Positions 10,501 to 21,310 of a stretch of DNA of 64,000 nt are shown here, in pieces; the stretch's first letter is position 1; the number at the start of each line of letters is the position of its first letter. The DNA comes from Limnephilus marmoratus. Taxonomy: Eukaryota > Arthropoda > Insecta > Trichoptera > Limnephilidae. The stretch lies in contig OU862919.1 in assembly GCA_917880885.1 (NCBI GenBank), positions 55,775,058-55,839,057 of the forward strand, given 5' to 3'. The notes under the pieces are model-generated. The model did no database searches and was not told the origin of the DNA. It saw only the letters and a list, made by a program, of their open reading frames with translations. Made by a program: the position numbers and the translations under genes.

Positions 10501-11690
10501 ATCTAAACAAGTTAGCAATTAAAACAGAAAACCCAATTTAACACTATTTATTAATTCAATGTAGACTTAACCATCCTGTACTATGTTGGAGTTCATTTTA
10601 ACAAATTCCTTGAACCAATTAAATAATATAATTGTATCTTTCTGATATATTTGAATTTCACACGACAAAAAGAGACGGGTATAATTTTAGTGATGTTTCT
10701 AAAAATTGTAGATTCTATTTTTTACCGGAAATGTCCCAGACGGAATCATCTGGAACCGGCACGCAAATATTTAAGCATTGTAAAAAGATCATATGAGATG
10801 CACTGTGTAAGCAAACGGGATGTAGTCCTTTCTATTAATAGCTTAGAAATTGCTTACTATTGCTTGAATTGTCAAGTTACGCCAACACCTATTTTCAACT
10901 TAAGTAAAGCAAAAAGGTTAAAGTGATATAATAAAGCTAGCGTAATTCAATTATTATGACACATCCCTTTTTATTAAAATGCAAATATTACCGATCCGCT
11001 ACCAGTCCGTGGAATCTTCAGTTCGAAGGAACGGGGAAATGCTAGGCGATGTAATAGAGGCGAGGCGGGGGGGCTACACATACTTTGCCGGAATTTGGAA
11101 GAAATTATTTAATATTTAAAAAACTAGGAATGCGATATACATTTTTTAAAAACAGATCGATACCCAAATAGTTTTTTCTAGGATTACCTAAATTATTGAG
11201 TATATGGTGTAAAAGACAAACGAGGAACAGAATAAAACTGTCGTTAGTGTAATTGTGTTCCCCCGGTCCGGAGCGGGAGTGTTTTAAAAGATTGTATTAT
11301 TATTTGATAGGCAGAAATAATCCTTGTGAACGATTTCATCTGAAGTTTCCAGCCAGGTATAAATAATATCACGTTACAAAGGGGCTACCTTCAGGATTTG
11401 ATCTTACTATTTTTCTTTGGCAGAAAGGTCACAAAACAAAATCTTAATGATGGGAAAACAATACTTCTTTACTGAAATACTAGTGAGAGTTTTTCATCTA
11501 CTAATCCAATCAATCTAACTTTGATCGTTTGGGGGTCAAAACAACACGATGTTTGCGCATATGAACATATTCATGTTACCAATTACAACAACAACCTATT
11601 GTGATTTCCTAGATCTAGATAGTAAGTGGTTTAAGAGGTTAGTCATAGACGCCACATAGCTGTCGATAAAGCAGGGATTGAAACTATAAT
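10501..11690. other. Intronic stretch with only weak open frames
   Basis: A 91-codon open frame (10651-10926, plus) has no motif I recognise and may be chance. The rest is AT-rich. Confidence 0.35.
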
Positions 11691-11699
11691 AAAAACTTA

Positions 11700-11790
11700 C
11701 ATTACTTTTTTAACTTTAAGTAAACACAGAGGAAGTGAGCATTGCTCACGAAACATGTCGGTTTTTTAAACAAACAATAAACTTGTTTAA
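11700..11790 (+). ncRNA. Relic of a hammerhead-bearing foldback element
   Basis: The order CAGAGGAA, a hairpin (GTGAGC ATT GCTCAC), then GAAACATGTC has the layout of the hammerhead-like motifs elsewhere in the window. The first core block carries A where U4 is required (CAGAGGA for CUGANGA), so it should be inactive. Confidence 0.4.
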
Positions 11791-12439
11791 ACTAAGTATT
11801 CTACATATTAATTGTGAATTAAAATGGTGTCACAAAATAAGTTTTCTGTGTTTGAAGAAGTATAATAAAACGATAGCAACCTAATGGCAATTTAAATTTA
11901 ATGCACCCACTTTCTCGTAAGACATTTTGTTATTAACTGAAAAATGGTCCAATGCGGACATCAATACTATCTTTCACCTTGATCGAAGTCCTAATAAAAC
12001 ATCAAACATCTCATCCAGTAAATTATCTGTCCAGCACACAAGTCTTGAACAAATTTTTGTGGTGGAAGACTTACCTCATGTCAAAATATTAACAGCTGTG
12101 TGTACCACCTCCATCGGATTTACAAATGTATAAAAACTGCGATGAGGATGACATACTGAATGATGAAATTCTCAAATTCAAACATTCTGCATCCTTAGTA
12201 AAAGGGTGCTTAGTATAAAGATTAATTGTGTTCAAACTTATGTACATATTTGAGGCCCACAGTGATTGTGTGCCTGTCTGTAACTCTGGTTCAATGTACT
12301 CTAAAACTCGGATTTGCTTTGAATTTAGATTTCGTTCTCAAAATTGAAACTGGTTGCAATAAAGTCATAAGCCCATAAAGTGCCTACGTACCCAGTACCC
12401 ATGTTATAATATTTTTTCCAGATTTGTCCTCCATAAATT
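11791..12439. other. Intronic stretch without a recognised feature
   Basis: A 68-codon frame (11927-12133) shows no known motif. I see nothing else. Confidence 0.35.
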
Positions 12440-12712
12440 TATATCGTACTTTTTTTGTACCTGCCTGCGATATTATATTTTTTAATAGATACTGAAAGTA
12501 CCTGCCTGTAGCGATATTAAGTTTTTTTAATAGATCCTGAAAGTATCTGCCGGTAGCGATATTATGTTTTTTAATAGATATCTACTGAAAGTACCTGCCC
12601 TTAGCGATATTATGTTTTTCAATAGATACTGAAAGTACCTTTCTATTTGTTTATGTTTTTAATAGATACTGAAAGTACCTGCCTATAGCGATATTATGTT
12701 TTTTAACAAGAA
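12440..12712. repeat. 44-bp minisatellite, about six units
   Basis: The unit contains GCGATATTATGTTTTTTAAT followed by AGATACTGAAAGTACCTGCC. GCGA landmarks fall at 12467, 12511, 12556, 12604 and 12688, and one degenerate unit lies at about 12640. Confidence 0.85.
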
Positions 12713-13381
12713 AATCATGTTAATAATAATATTTGATACGTATTTAATTTATATTAAAAGAATTTAATTCCGTATTAAAAGTGAATCTTTTGTTCAAACT
12801 TGGAAGGGTTAATATTTTCAAATTAAATCTGCGCTTTTTCCATATTCAAGAAAGCGTTTTTTTAATAACTAGAATACAAACTGGTCGATTTTTTCACGGG
12901 TCTGTAATATATAATGTATCAATTATATCAATCAATCAAAGCACAGGTGTTCTTCGTAAATTGACCACTACTTGGTTTCAACAATTAGGGAGAAAGGAGA
13001 GTGAACTTTTACTACATAAAAAATAAAATCAAACACAAACCAAAAACAACAACAAAAATTCCAACAAAAAATTTATGAACTATGTAAAAGATACCTCCTT
13101 CTAATCTATATTATTATGTGTATCTACCTATCTGTATATACCTTTATGTTATTAATTGGTTATTTCATTTACATTTATGTTTCAATTGGTTATTTCATTT
13201 TTATTTTATTCTTTCTCTTCACTTTTTTTCTCTTTTGCTATGCTAAACAAATAACAGTTAGGAACTATATTTTAAACTTTCTTTATTATTTTATTTTATA
13301 TTCTTTCTTTTCTTTTTATTTCCTCTTTTTATTTCATCAACTTTCTTTCTTTTTGTACAAATCATGTTCAACATGTTCATA

Positions 13382-13508
13382 CCCATAATTATTTGACTGT
13401 CCTAAAACGGGATAATACTCCTAGTTGGGCAGTCAAAATTTGATAAATTATGTATATAGATGTATATTATTGTGCTAAATAAACAAACAAATAAATAAAT
13501 AAATAAAT
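13382..13508 (+). mobile_element. LINE 3' tail ending in (AAAT)n
   Basis: The stretch ends in TAAATAAACAAACAAATAAATAAATAAA, shown here in two parts only for orientation. Such tandem 3' tails terminate jockey- and CR1-type LINEs. The frame at 12781-13026 (with RRFF-like residues TGRFFHGSV) may be the corresponding ORF end but is too short to be sure. Confidence 0.5.
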
Positions 13509-14509
13509 TTAATCTTGGAAATAATAAATACCCAACACATGTGAGAAACATAGAAAGTAGCGCCTGACGTGAAGTGGAAAAGGTTCTGCAAATCAATTTC
13601 ATCCCAAGTTTCCAGTCAGGTAACAAGAAGGATTCATTCTTCAGCCGCCCATCTTAGTTTTCCCTCTAGGAAGGTTTTTTGCTTTCATTTTAAAGGTTTT
13701 TTATGATTAATTTCACGTTCAAATTAATGAAACCGCACTGCTTCGTATTTTGCTTTTTTTCAACTCGCCTTTTTCAAAGACTTTTGCTCGGAGAATCGAG
13801 CATCATAATATATATATTTTTTTTATAAATAATAATCTTTCTTTAAATATTTTTGGACATTTATTATTTACCAAAACGATCGTCAAAAAATACTAAATTT
13901 TCAAATCTAACTATAGAAACTCTAAGCTAACTAACCAACTAACCTGCATACACGGGGATAGGCAGAGAAGACTAACCACCACACAAATCTGCCTTCGCAC
14001 ACATTCCTTCCTTCATACACATTCATAAATCGTCTCATACACTCACTCACCTGTTATTCTGACAGTTGACAACATGGCCCGACTCAAGTATTTGACTCAC
14101 TTGATTTGCCATGTCTTCCTCGGGCCTCTTTCAACTTCTTCTACCGTTTATATCTTCCCCTTGTACACCTTTATTTCTGTTCTGCAACTAATCCCAAAAC
14201 ATGAAAGCGTCCCTTTCACATGCCTCAGGGATCTCATTTCTACAACATTATCACTTCCATCCTTCCTCTGCCGTGCAAGTTCAATGCCTTACTGCTATAC
14301 ATCAGGGTTGGTACCAGGACTCCATTGTATACTGCTGGCAACTATTTACATGAAATATAGATATTAAATTTGTAAGTATTTATAAAACATCATACAAATT
14401 ATATTGTATAAACCGAATCTCTTTGAAAACGGTAATATTGATATTAAATTTGTTCGATAAATAGCACAAGATCTAGGGACAAACCCTCCGAGCCCATTTA
14501 TTATAATCC
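13509..14509. other. Intronic stretch, no recognised gene
   Basis: A 97-codon plus-strand frame (14074-14367) has no motif I know and is doubtful. Confidence 0.35.
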
Positions 14510-14597
14510 TCCACACAGCATCCCCAAAGATGACATAGGCCCAGAGAAAAATTATTTTCCTTAGGGCCTCCTGTGTGGAGCTCATGTAAAAAAAAAA
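14510..14597 (+). mobile_element. Element A 3' terminus
   Basis: CACACAGCATCCCCAAAGAT, the GGCCCAGAG/CTTAGGGCC hairpin, GTGTGGAGCTCATGTA and an A-run match the 3' end of element A. Confidence 0.75.
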
Positions 14598-15758
14598 ACA
14601 TTTATCAAATCGTTTCTTCCTGAGATAATCTTAACATACAAGTATATTGAATATCTACGAATGTATTGAAAATATATTCATATTTACTGTCACCCTGAAC
14701 AGCAGGCATAAGATTTTTAACTTAACTTATTTTTATTTTATTTACAAGCGGAATATTTTTTAATCATTGGCAACGGGTTGCCTGAAGATTACCTTTTAGA
14801 AGGAAGATGACTTCTAGGAAAAATAGTCTAATGAAAACCAGTTTCAAACTTCATTCCACCATTTTATTTTAACTAACCGGAACGGTTTAAAATGGCTTTT
14901 TATTATATCTACTTTTTAAAATGAAATTCCACCAAGAATTAGCGGTTAAGGACATTTTTCCAGTACAACAAACCACAAAAGTTTCATAAAAGTCTGAAGA
15001 ATGGTTTAGGAGGGCATAAGGGACAAACAAAGAAACATTCATTCTTTATAAGATAACAAATTACTTTTAGAGCTCCTTTATAGATGAGGTAGATATTCAA
15101 AGAAACGAGTAGTTAGGCCGCTGCAAAATAGAATACCTAATACTCGTATGTTAAATCGAAACACATTTTGATATCGTATAAACCAATTTATGGATATTTC
15201 ATCATACAGGCGGGTTGGAGAAATTATCAAATGGAAATAACCCAAGTTTGTACTTTTATTTAAATTATGTACTTACTATATATACTAACTTATTAATTAG
15301 CAAGCGTTTAAAAAATACTGAAAATAATTAATATCTGGACTTGGCGATATTTAAATTCAAACTCATCTTTTTTTGTTCTACTACCGGAAAAAATGTTAAT
15401 TGATTCCTCTACCTACAACATTATTTCTTCTTTGAGATTTGTCCGTAGAGCAATTTCCGTTGTTCACGATTTCTATCAAGATTGCCAATACCACCAACTT
15501 GACGGCTAAAATAAAATGTCTATGGCTACAGACGTAGAGGTTTTAATCTCTCTTTTAAAATAAAAACAATCTTTGCCGGTACGAAAAAGAATAATAATTA
15601 CCGTAAGGCGATCCACCATCGCTTACCTATCATTGGGAATCAGACGAAATCAGGCATTATTTACGCAAATGGTGATAAGATTGAAATAACCATTTAACAC
15701 CGACCGCCTGTTTTGATTTATGCCAAAATGATTCCATCCAATACGAATAAATACTCAC
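14598..15758. other. Intronic stretch with a degraded LINE tail
   Basis: Around 14980-15050 the text AAAGTTTCATAAAAGTCTGAAG ... AAGGGACAAACAAAGAAACAT (quoted in part) resembles the 3' tail also seen near 2785-2850 and 34350-34450. The rest is unassigned. Confidence 0.4.
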
Positions 15759-15977
15759 GGCGGTGCATCTCCATCGTGGAAGATGTAGGGGTGGTGGTGA
15801 GCAGCATTCAGCCCGATGCACGCGAACACGAAGCTCGAGAAGACCACGACAGCCAACCAGGTGGCCACGACTTCTTTCAGCCCCGCGTCAGATAGAAGCA
15901 GCATCGCCAAGGGAATGGAGAATGGGATAAGATTTTCTTTTTTCCTCTGCGTTTTGTCTGACACCACTCTAAATATT
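15759..15977 (-). CDS. Cyt-b5-r: Cyt-b5-r coding exon 4: second membrane block and His-rich loop
   Basis: Acceptor TTTTGTTTCAG ends at 15978 and donor GCACC|GTGAGTAT starts at 15758. The phase fits on both sides: AG|A gives Arg and CC|T gives Pro. The 219-nt exon reads RIFRVVSDKTQRKKENLIPF, then two hydrophobic segments (SIPLAMLLLSD and TWLAVVVFSSFVFACIG), then NAAHHHPYIFHDGDAP. In a desaturase topology the two segments would be a transmembrane hairpin returning the chain to the cytosolic face before the third His box. Confidence 0.92.
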
Positions 15978-16089
15978 CTGAAACAAAATCAACAATATTA
16001 CTTACTTATATTTTGTGAAGACTAATTATTACTAACAGTATTACCACTCCACTCTACTCTCTCGAGTACCGCACAAGAATCCCAACCGA

Positions 16090-16260
16090 TCCCATCCATC
16101 TGAAGCAAGTGTGACTATGGCATCTCCAATTGGGGTATGTTGTGGGGCAGAAGTTAGTGGAGAGACTAAGACCAGTGTCACACACATTGAAGAACCCACC
16201 ACTGTCCCACCCCGGTATAGGCAACTTATGGTCGCCCCTTCGGAGTTCTCGCAAGAATCT
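16090..16260 (-). mobile_element. Partial SINE-A
   Basis: GTGACTATGGCATCTCCAAT followed by TGGGGTATGTTGTG matches the SINE-A body in the minus orientation. The remainder is rearranged. Confidence 0.5.
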
Positions 16261-16372
16261 AATTTTTTTTAATAAACGGCTCTACATTATTTAATGTAAC
16301 GAATCTAGACCTTCACTGTCCCCTCATACTGTGTTAGGTGGCGGTATGCGGGCGCGCCTACAAAACTGTACT

Positions 16373-18013
16373 GTAATGGTCAATCTCTACAATTCTCCAA
16401 TCAGCCAATTTGTTTATTGTTTAATCAATCCCTCGACACAGGTTGCTTCCCTGACATTTGGAAACGTTGCTATCTAACACCTATATTAAAAAAGGGTAAT
16501 AAAAGTGATATCACTAACTATAGACCAATATGTAAGCCATCTGTAATCCCGAAACTCTTTGAAAAACTATTGCTTGATCAAATTTCCCCATATATTAACC
16601 ATCTCATTGTTCCAAATCAACACGGATTTTTGTCGGGCAGATCAACTCTAACAAATCTATCGTTATATGAAAACTATATATCAAACGCATTATATAACAG
16701 AAATCAAGTCGATTCTATTTATACGGATTTCATCAAGGCCTTCGACAAAGTTTGCCATAAAATTCTACTGGTTAAGTTACGTAAGCTAGGTATTGATGGA
16801 AAACTTTTAGATTGGTTTGCAAGCTATCTATCTGATAGATTACTACTTGTTAAAATTAATTTGTTCATTTCCAATCAATTTATAGCTACCAGTGGTGTAC
16901 CACAAGGGTCTCATTTAGGCCCAATTTTGTTTCTTCTGTTTATAAACGATATTGTTGATATATTTGATAAAGATGTAAATCTGTTGCTTTTTGCAGATGA
17001 TTTGAAAATATTTAAAATAATTAAAACCGTTGAAGATTGTATCTATCTACAGAATAATTTACACAAGTTAATTAATTGGTGTTCTGTTAACAAACTGTTT
17101 CTGAACATAAATAAGTATCATGCAATAAGATTTTACAGAATAAATCAACCAATTATTCATCCATATGTACTTTATAACACTACCCTTACCTCTGTCGAAG
17201 AAATTAACGACCTGGGCATAATTTTTGACTCTAAATTAAACTTAATAACCCATATAAACACAATCGGTAATAAAGAAATGAAAATGCTTGGCTTCATTCT
17301 TCGAAATTCCAGAGGTTTTAGGAATATTTCAACACTAAAAAGTTTGTATACATCCTTAGTACGTAGTCAAGTCGAATATAACTCCTCGATCTGGTCCCCC
17401 CATTTTAAAATACATTCAGATTCAATCGAAAAAATTCAACATAAATTTCTAAGACATATTAATTTTAAACTCGGTATTCCTATTGAAAACATAAACTACA
17501 ATTGCTTGATGAAAGAACTAAATTTATTAAAACTCTCAAATCGAAGAATTATATCCGACTTAATATTTATGTTCAAAATTGTAAATGGTAGCAAAGACAG
17601 TCCTAATTTAACTAAGCTCATTGAATTTCATATTCCTACGAGAACCACTCGATCTAAAATCCTGTTCAAATGTAACAATAATAAGACTGAGTATACTAAA
17701 CACTCCCTTTTACCTAGGTTACCTGATGTTACTAATAGATATGCAGATGTTGCAGATCTATTTAACTGCATGGAAGGTAGGTACAAGAGGGATATGCTAT
17801 CAAACCTTTTCAGTCAATATTAATTCTATATTTTGTACTATAGATTTTTCTATGTAATTGTCTATCTGGTGTAATTTCTAATTCAAATGCCACAATCATC
17901 TGTTAAACATTTTTTTTTTATTATTTCTGTATTATTATTTTTCATTTTGTGACATGTTATCAGTTCTTATGGTATATGTATACCGTTGAAATTAAATAAG
18001 TAAATAAATAAAT
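16373..18013 (+). mobile_element. 5'-truncated jockey-like LINE with a long open RT
   Basis: An uninterrupted frame of 468 residues to the stop at 17821-17823 carries RT blocks in order: NYRPICKPSVIPKLFEKLL, QHGFLSGRSTLTNL, TDFIKAFDKVCHKIL, SGVPQGSHLGPILFLLFIND, LLFADDLKIF (catalytic FADD) and NDLGIIFDSKLN. A 3' UTR follows, with an AAATAAGTAAATAAATAAA tail at about 17990-18013. The endonuclease and the 5' part are missing, so this is a dead-on-arrival copy. It lies in intron 3 on the strand opposite the host gene. Confidence 0.88.
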
Positions 18014-18204
18014 TCTAAAGCCCATGGAGGTGTCAACGCAAAAGCAGTGAGTCTCATGGACAGTCAAACAAGTTGTTAGTAACATCAACAAAAAATAAAA
18101 AAAATAAAGTAATCCAAAATGACAGCAGCCGTCATGAGTAATCAGCTCATGACAGCGGAAGACATGACCATACACAATCCGGCGGGCGGCACCAAGCACT
18201 GAAA

Positions 18205-18341
18205 GTGTCACACACAGCTATAAAAGATCGTTTGGCTTGACTTATTTCGGCATTTAACTCCCAATGGGAATATACGACAAGCGATACGCTGAAATAGGCC
18301 CAGCCAAATGATCTTTTATCTTTTATAGCTGTGTGTGACAC
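18205..18341. mobile_element. 137-bp hairpin MITE
   Basis: The ends are inverted: GTGTCACACACAGCTATAAA on the left and its complement on the right, with further pairing inward to a central CAATGGGAATA. Related hairpins lie inside the hAT element (27350-27470 and 27607-27716). Confidence 0.75.
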
Positions 18342-18346
18342 AAGCA

Positions 18347-19140
18347 TGAAGTAATTTCAAGCAACTTTCGATTCTGAATGGTGGTCTTCACCAGGACTAA
18401 ACTGAAACTATACGAGTAGGTATATCACTCTGGAACCTACCACAAATATTGTAGCAGGTAGCTACCGGTTGCGTCCTAAGTAATAACAACAACGCATTTT
18501 TGTTCCCGAGGTTGGCACATCTGAGTTCCAGAGTTCGCTAGTTCAAGTTTTATCCGCAAGCGTCAGTTGTGTGGAGGAACCGTGCTGAGAGGTGGGTTCG
18601 CGACCAGCGCTCGTGGTTTGGTGGGAATTCGACTTATCTTTAATCACGTGTAAGGCAAATGAATATTATTGTTATTATCTTAGCTTAATAGGTTCACTGA
18701 TTGTAAATTATGTCAGGTTGTTTTTCCCTGGCTGGCGCCCGATTAAATTAAATTCTCCATGGCCTTGACGGCTCAGATTTCTTACGTTAGCAATTCAAAT
18801 TCTTTATCTCTATCAGGTCTTTACCTGACATGCCCTGTAGATTAACTGTCCTGCTCTACCAATTTCATTCAAATTGCAATCAATAAATGTCCCTGATCTA
18901 TTTCAGACTTATTGTTTTATTTGATTAATATTGTGCCACAATCCCTCCTTGCCGCGTGGGCGGTAGGTAGTCGATCATGTCTTATCAGTTATAATGTTAC
19001 AATATACTAAAGTTTTTGTGAATAAATTGTGAAACAACGCAAATTAAAATCAAATAAAATTTGATGGCGCGCGCCGGATTTTGAACCCGTGACCTCCGAA
19101 TTCGTAGCAAAGGATCGATAACGAATCAGACACGGAGGTC
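18347..19140 (-). mobile_element. SINE-A split by a solo LTR
   Basis: The body part (18347-18449, TTCTGAATGGTGGTCTTCAC) and the tRNA-like head (19002-19140, with GAACCCGTGACCTCCGAATT) are one SINE-A in minus orientation. They are separated exactly by the LTR at 18450-19001. Confidence 0.75.
18450..19001 (+). mobile_element. Solo LTR (second family), 4-bp target duplication ATAT
   Basis: The 552-bp insertion begins TGTAGCAGG and ends ATGTTACA, flanked by ATAT at 18446-18449 and 19002-19005. Removing it with one ATAT restores the SINE-A body order. It contains AATAAA near 18889. It is unrelated to the TGTTACG solo LTRs. Confidence 0.75.
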
Positions 19141-19369
19141 GTCAAACTTCTGTTAAAAACAGAAAACACTTGTAATTTATCATAATATTTGAGTTGACAA
19201 TATTGACAAAAAGAGATTAAATATCATTTTATCATATCCGTAATATTTTTTCCTATATTTTAGCTGTGTGCTGAAATTTTTTTCTCTCTACCCATAAAAC
19301 AACATCGCTAAAAAAAGCATTACAGAGGCGTAAATATTTAATAGTAAATACTGTATTTTTTAATCTTAC
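19141..19369. other. Intron 3 end, nothing recognised
   Basis: AT-rich sequence; the donor of exon 3 lies at its right edge. Confidence 0.4.
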
Positions 19370-19561
19370 CTTTTCGCTCCCTGAATTAAGACAAATGTAT
19401 TATAGACCAAAAAGGAATATGCGTAAGAAACATATTTAACAAAGAAGGTCTTGTCTTTTCTGGGTAAGTACTGGAAGAAGGGCTCAAGAGCGCTAATCTC
19501 GAAGTCCATCAGAGTATTTGGGAAAATATGGTGTGACAAAACGTGGGTGACTCTCCATTCA
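19370..19561 (-). CDS. Cyt-b5-r: Cyt-b5-r coding exon 3: His box 2
   Basis: Acceptor TTGTTTCAG precedes base 19561, and donor AAAAG|GTAAGATT follows 19370. The first base completes an Asp codon begun in exon 2. The 192-nt exon reads DEWRVTHVLSHHIFPNTLMD and continues to LIQGAKR. RVTHVLSHH is the HX3HH box of the desaturase superfamily and lies about 14 residues after box 1, the normal spacing. The exon ends with AG of an Arg codon (phase 2). It sits 3.4 kb from exon 4 and 31.4 kb from exon 2; the large gap holds a copia element and many other insertions. Confidence 0.92.
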
Positions 19562-19624
19562 CTGAAACAAAAATATTTCACTTCTTCAAATTTAGCAAAT
19601 TCACTTTGTGGCACCATTTTATTG

Positions 19625-20050
19625 ATGAAATAATTAAAAACACTTTGTTTTTACCACAATAAACTTTATTTAAAAGTCAACATGTTTCAAGAACAATGTT
19701 CTCTTCATCAGAGAACATCGTTCTTGAAACATCGTTGCCTTAGTTCGTATTTGTCCAACAGACCATTAGAAAATTTTACGGGAGGAGAAGGTTTTCTTTC
19801 ATTATTTCGATGAAATATTATGATAGGTGCTTAAGATAAAGCTATTTCCGTAAAGAAAAATATCTCATTTGTTTAAATAATTCTTAGTTAAGTGATTAGC
19901 TATAATTTTTATACTTTATTTTTAATTTTAAAGTGGAGATTGAACAAAAACTAAAATGGTCTGTTGGTCAAATACGAACTGAGACGACGACATGTTGACT
20001 TTTAAATAAAGTTTATTGTGGTAAAAACAAAGTGTTTTTAATTATTTCAT
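19625..20050. mobile_element. Foldback element with perfect 61-bp terminal inverted repeats
   Basis: 19625-19685 and 19990-20050 are exact inverted copies (outer end ATGAAATAATTAAAAACACT). A second inner inverted pair (TTCGTATTTG...CCAACAGACCATT) continues the arms. The left arm holds about 50 bp that the right arm lacks, and this extra piece is the hammerhead-like core. No protein is encoded. The element ends only about 65 bp outside exon 3. Confidence 0.88.
19676..19712 (-). ncRNA. Hammerhead-ribozyme-like motif
   Basis: On the minus strand CTGATGA (19711-19705) is followed by a stem (GAGAAC AUU GUUCUU) and GAAAC (19688-19684), then AUGUU as a possible GUU cleavage site with the palindromic ACAUGU as helix III. 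One extra A follows CUGAUGA, as in the other copies. Helix I pairing is poor here. Confidence 0.5.
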
Positions 20051-20359
20051 TAAAAATATTTCAGGTTAAACAAATATTCTCCAATAATTTGTAACTTTAT
20101 TTTTATTCTTCAGCAGGAAGTGCGGTGTACAGTTATTGCACAATGTGGGAAGTGGCATTGTCTTCTGCGTAAAATTATTAATAATATGTTGTGATATAGA
20201 TTTATATTTTTTAATATGAAAATCATTTTTTTTTTTTGAGATATGATATTACAAAAAATAAAAATATTTAATCATTTTATAACTCTGGCCCAGCACTCAA
20301 TCTAGAGTGGCATATTATTATGCCTAAGGAATTTTTAAATATTATTACAAAAACGCAAA
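20051..20359. other. AT-rich stretch, nothing recognised
   Basis: No feature was seen. Confidence 0.35.
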
Positions 20360-20530
20360 ATGGAGTCTTTGGTACTACGGCATCCCCAATTTTGGGAAAG
20401 TAGCAATGGAAAGTTGCATGTTGGGAGTCCAAAGCAAAGTCAACGGCGAAGGAGAAGGGAATGAGGAAGATTAGGTACCTATGGCTACTCATGTCTGGTC
20501 ACTAATTAGTAACTAAAGCTATTTCATGCA
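20360..20530 (-). mobile_element. Old SINE-A remnant
   Basis: CGGCATCCCCAATTTTGGGA, GGAGAAGGGAATGAGGAAGA and ATGTCTGGTCACTAATTAGT occur in the order of the SINE-A body but are strongly diverged. Confidence 0.45.
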
Positions 20531-20544
20531 ACGCAAAGTTTGAT

Positions 20545-20770
20545 TCTTATTATTGATGGGTTCATGGGGTGAGGTTTGTCTAGGTCTTGGAGGCGGATGA
20601 CCAGGACATACTGAACCCCAGATTCCTACCCACCCCTTAAACCCTTTTCCTTCCCAGAACTCTCCTCTCCTTCCCTTCCTTAAAAAAAACCCTCCACACA
20701 GCATCCCCAAAGATGACATAGGCCCTGAGGGAAGTTATTTTCCTCAGGGCCTCATGTGTGGAGCTCATGT

Positions 20771-20796
<26 letters not shown>
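20545..20796 (+). mobile_element. Element A copy with long A-tail
   Basis: GGTTCATGGGGTGAGG, CAGATTCCTACCCACCCC, the GGCCCTGAGG/CCTCAGGGCC hairpin and a run of about 28 A at 20769-20796 identify a plus-strand copy. The long tail suggests recent retroposition. Confidence 0.75.
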
Positions 20797-20801
<5 letters not shown>

Positions 20802-20977
20802 CTCTCTCCAGGGCGGTAATAACAGTGAATTCCTTTTGTAAATATTCCTACAATGTTTTTGCCCGCGCAGAGATGGATCCGCGATCTCTGTGTCTGAAGC
20901 TTACGCTCAACTGGAGGTCAACTCAAGTAGGGTAAAGAAAAATGTCAATTCTGGGCCCCAGGGGATATTAAAAGTGC

Positions 20978-21310
20978 AAACTACCTTTTTTTACATTAAC
21001 TCCACACAGGAGGCCCTGAGGAAAATAATTATGTGTAAATATGTCATCTGAGATGCTGTGTGGAGAGTCTTTTTGAGGAGAGGAAGGAATGAACATTAGT
21101 CTTGAAGAGACCCACGGTAGTGTAGGAAGGAGGAAACACAAGAGGCCGGCAAATTGTTCCACAGCCGAGCTGTTGAACACAAGAACGAGTCGAAGAAGCG
21201 ACCCGTTCTCATGTGACAAATGTCAATAGTGTACGTACATATGTTGGGCACCCGTTTGGCGGTTTTTCCGATTATGCACCGGTGCCTAAGGGATCAATGA
21301 CTCTAATGCA
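20978..21310 (-). mobile_element. 3' end of the LINE that shares its tail with element A
   Basis: The minus strand has the RT C-terminal phrase SFLCS/NSSAVEQF region (frame-shifted) and the 3' UTR with GGCCTCCTGTGTGGAGTTAA and a poly(A), parallel to 38814-39085 and 53148-54060. Confidence 0.65.

Noticed and set aside
10651..10926. Small host gene of 91 codons
   Set aside because: No motif, no splice or promoter context, and codon composition like the surrounding intron.
13116..13388. Hydrophobic 90-residue membrane protein
   Set aside because: The frame is a T-rich low-complexity stretch giving Phe/Leu/Tyr; it lies beside a LINE tail and has no homology I recognise.
14074..14367. 97-codon plus-strand gene
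   Set aside because: No recognised domain; the frame overlaps pyrimidine-rich sequence and ends by chance stops.
14770..14860. Another hammerhead-like motif (CCTGAAGA ... GAAAAC)
   Set aside because: No helix II can be drawn between the blocks and GAAAC is not in place.
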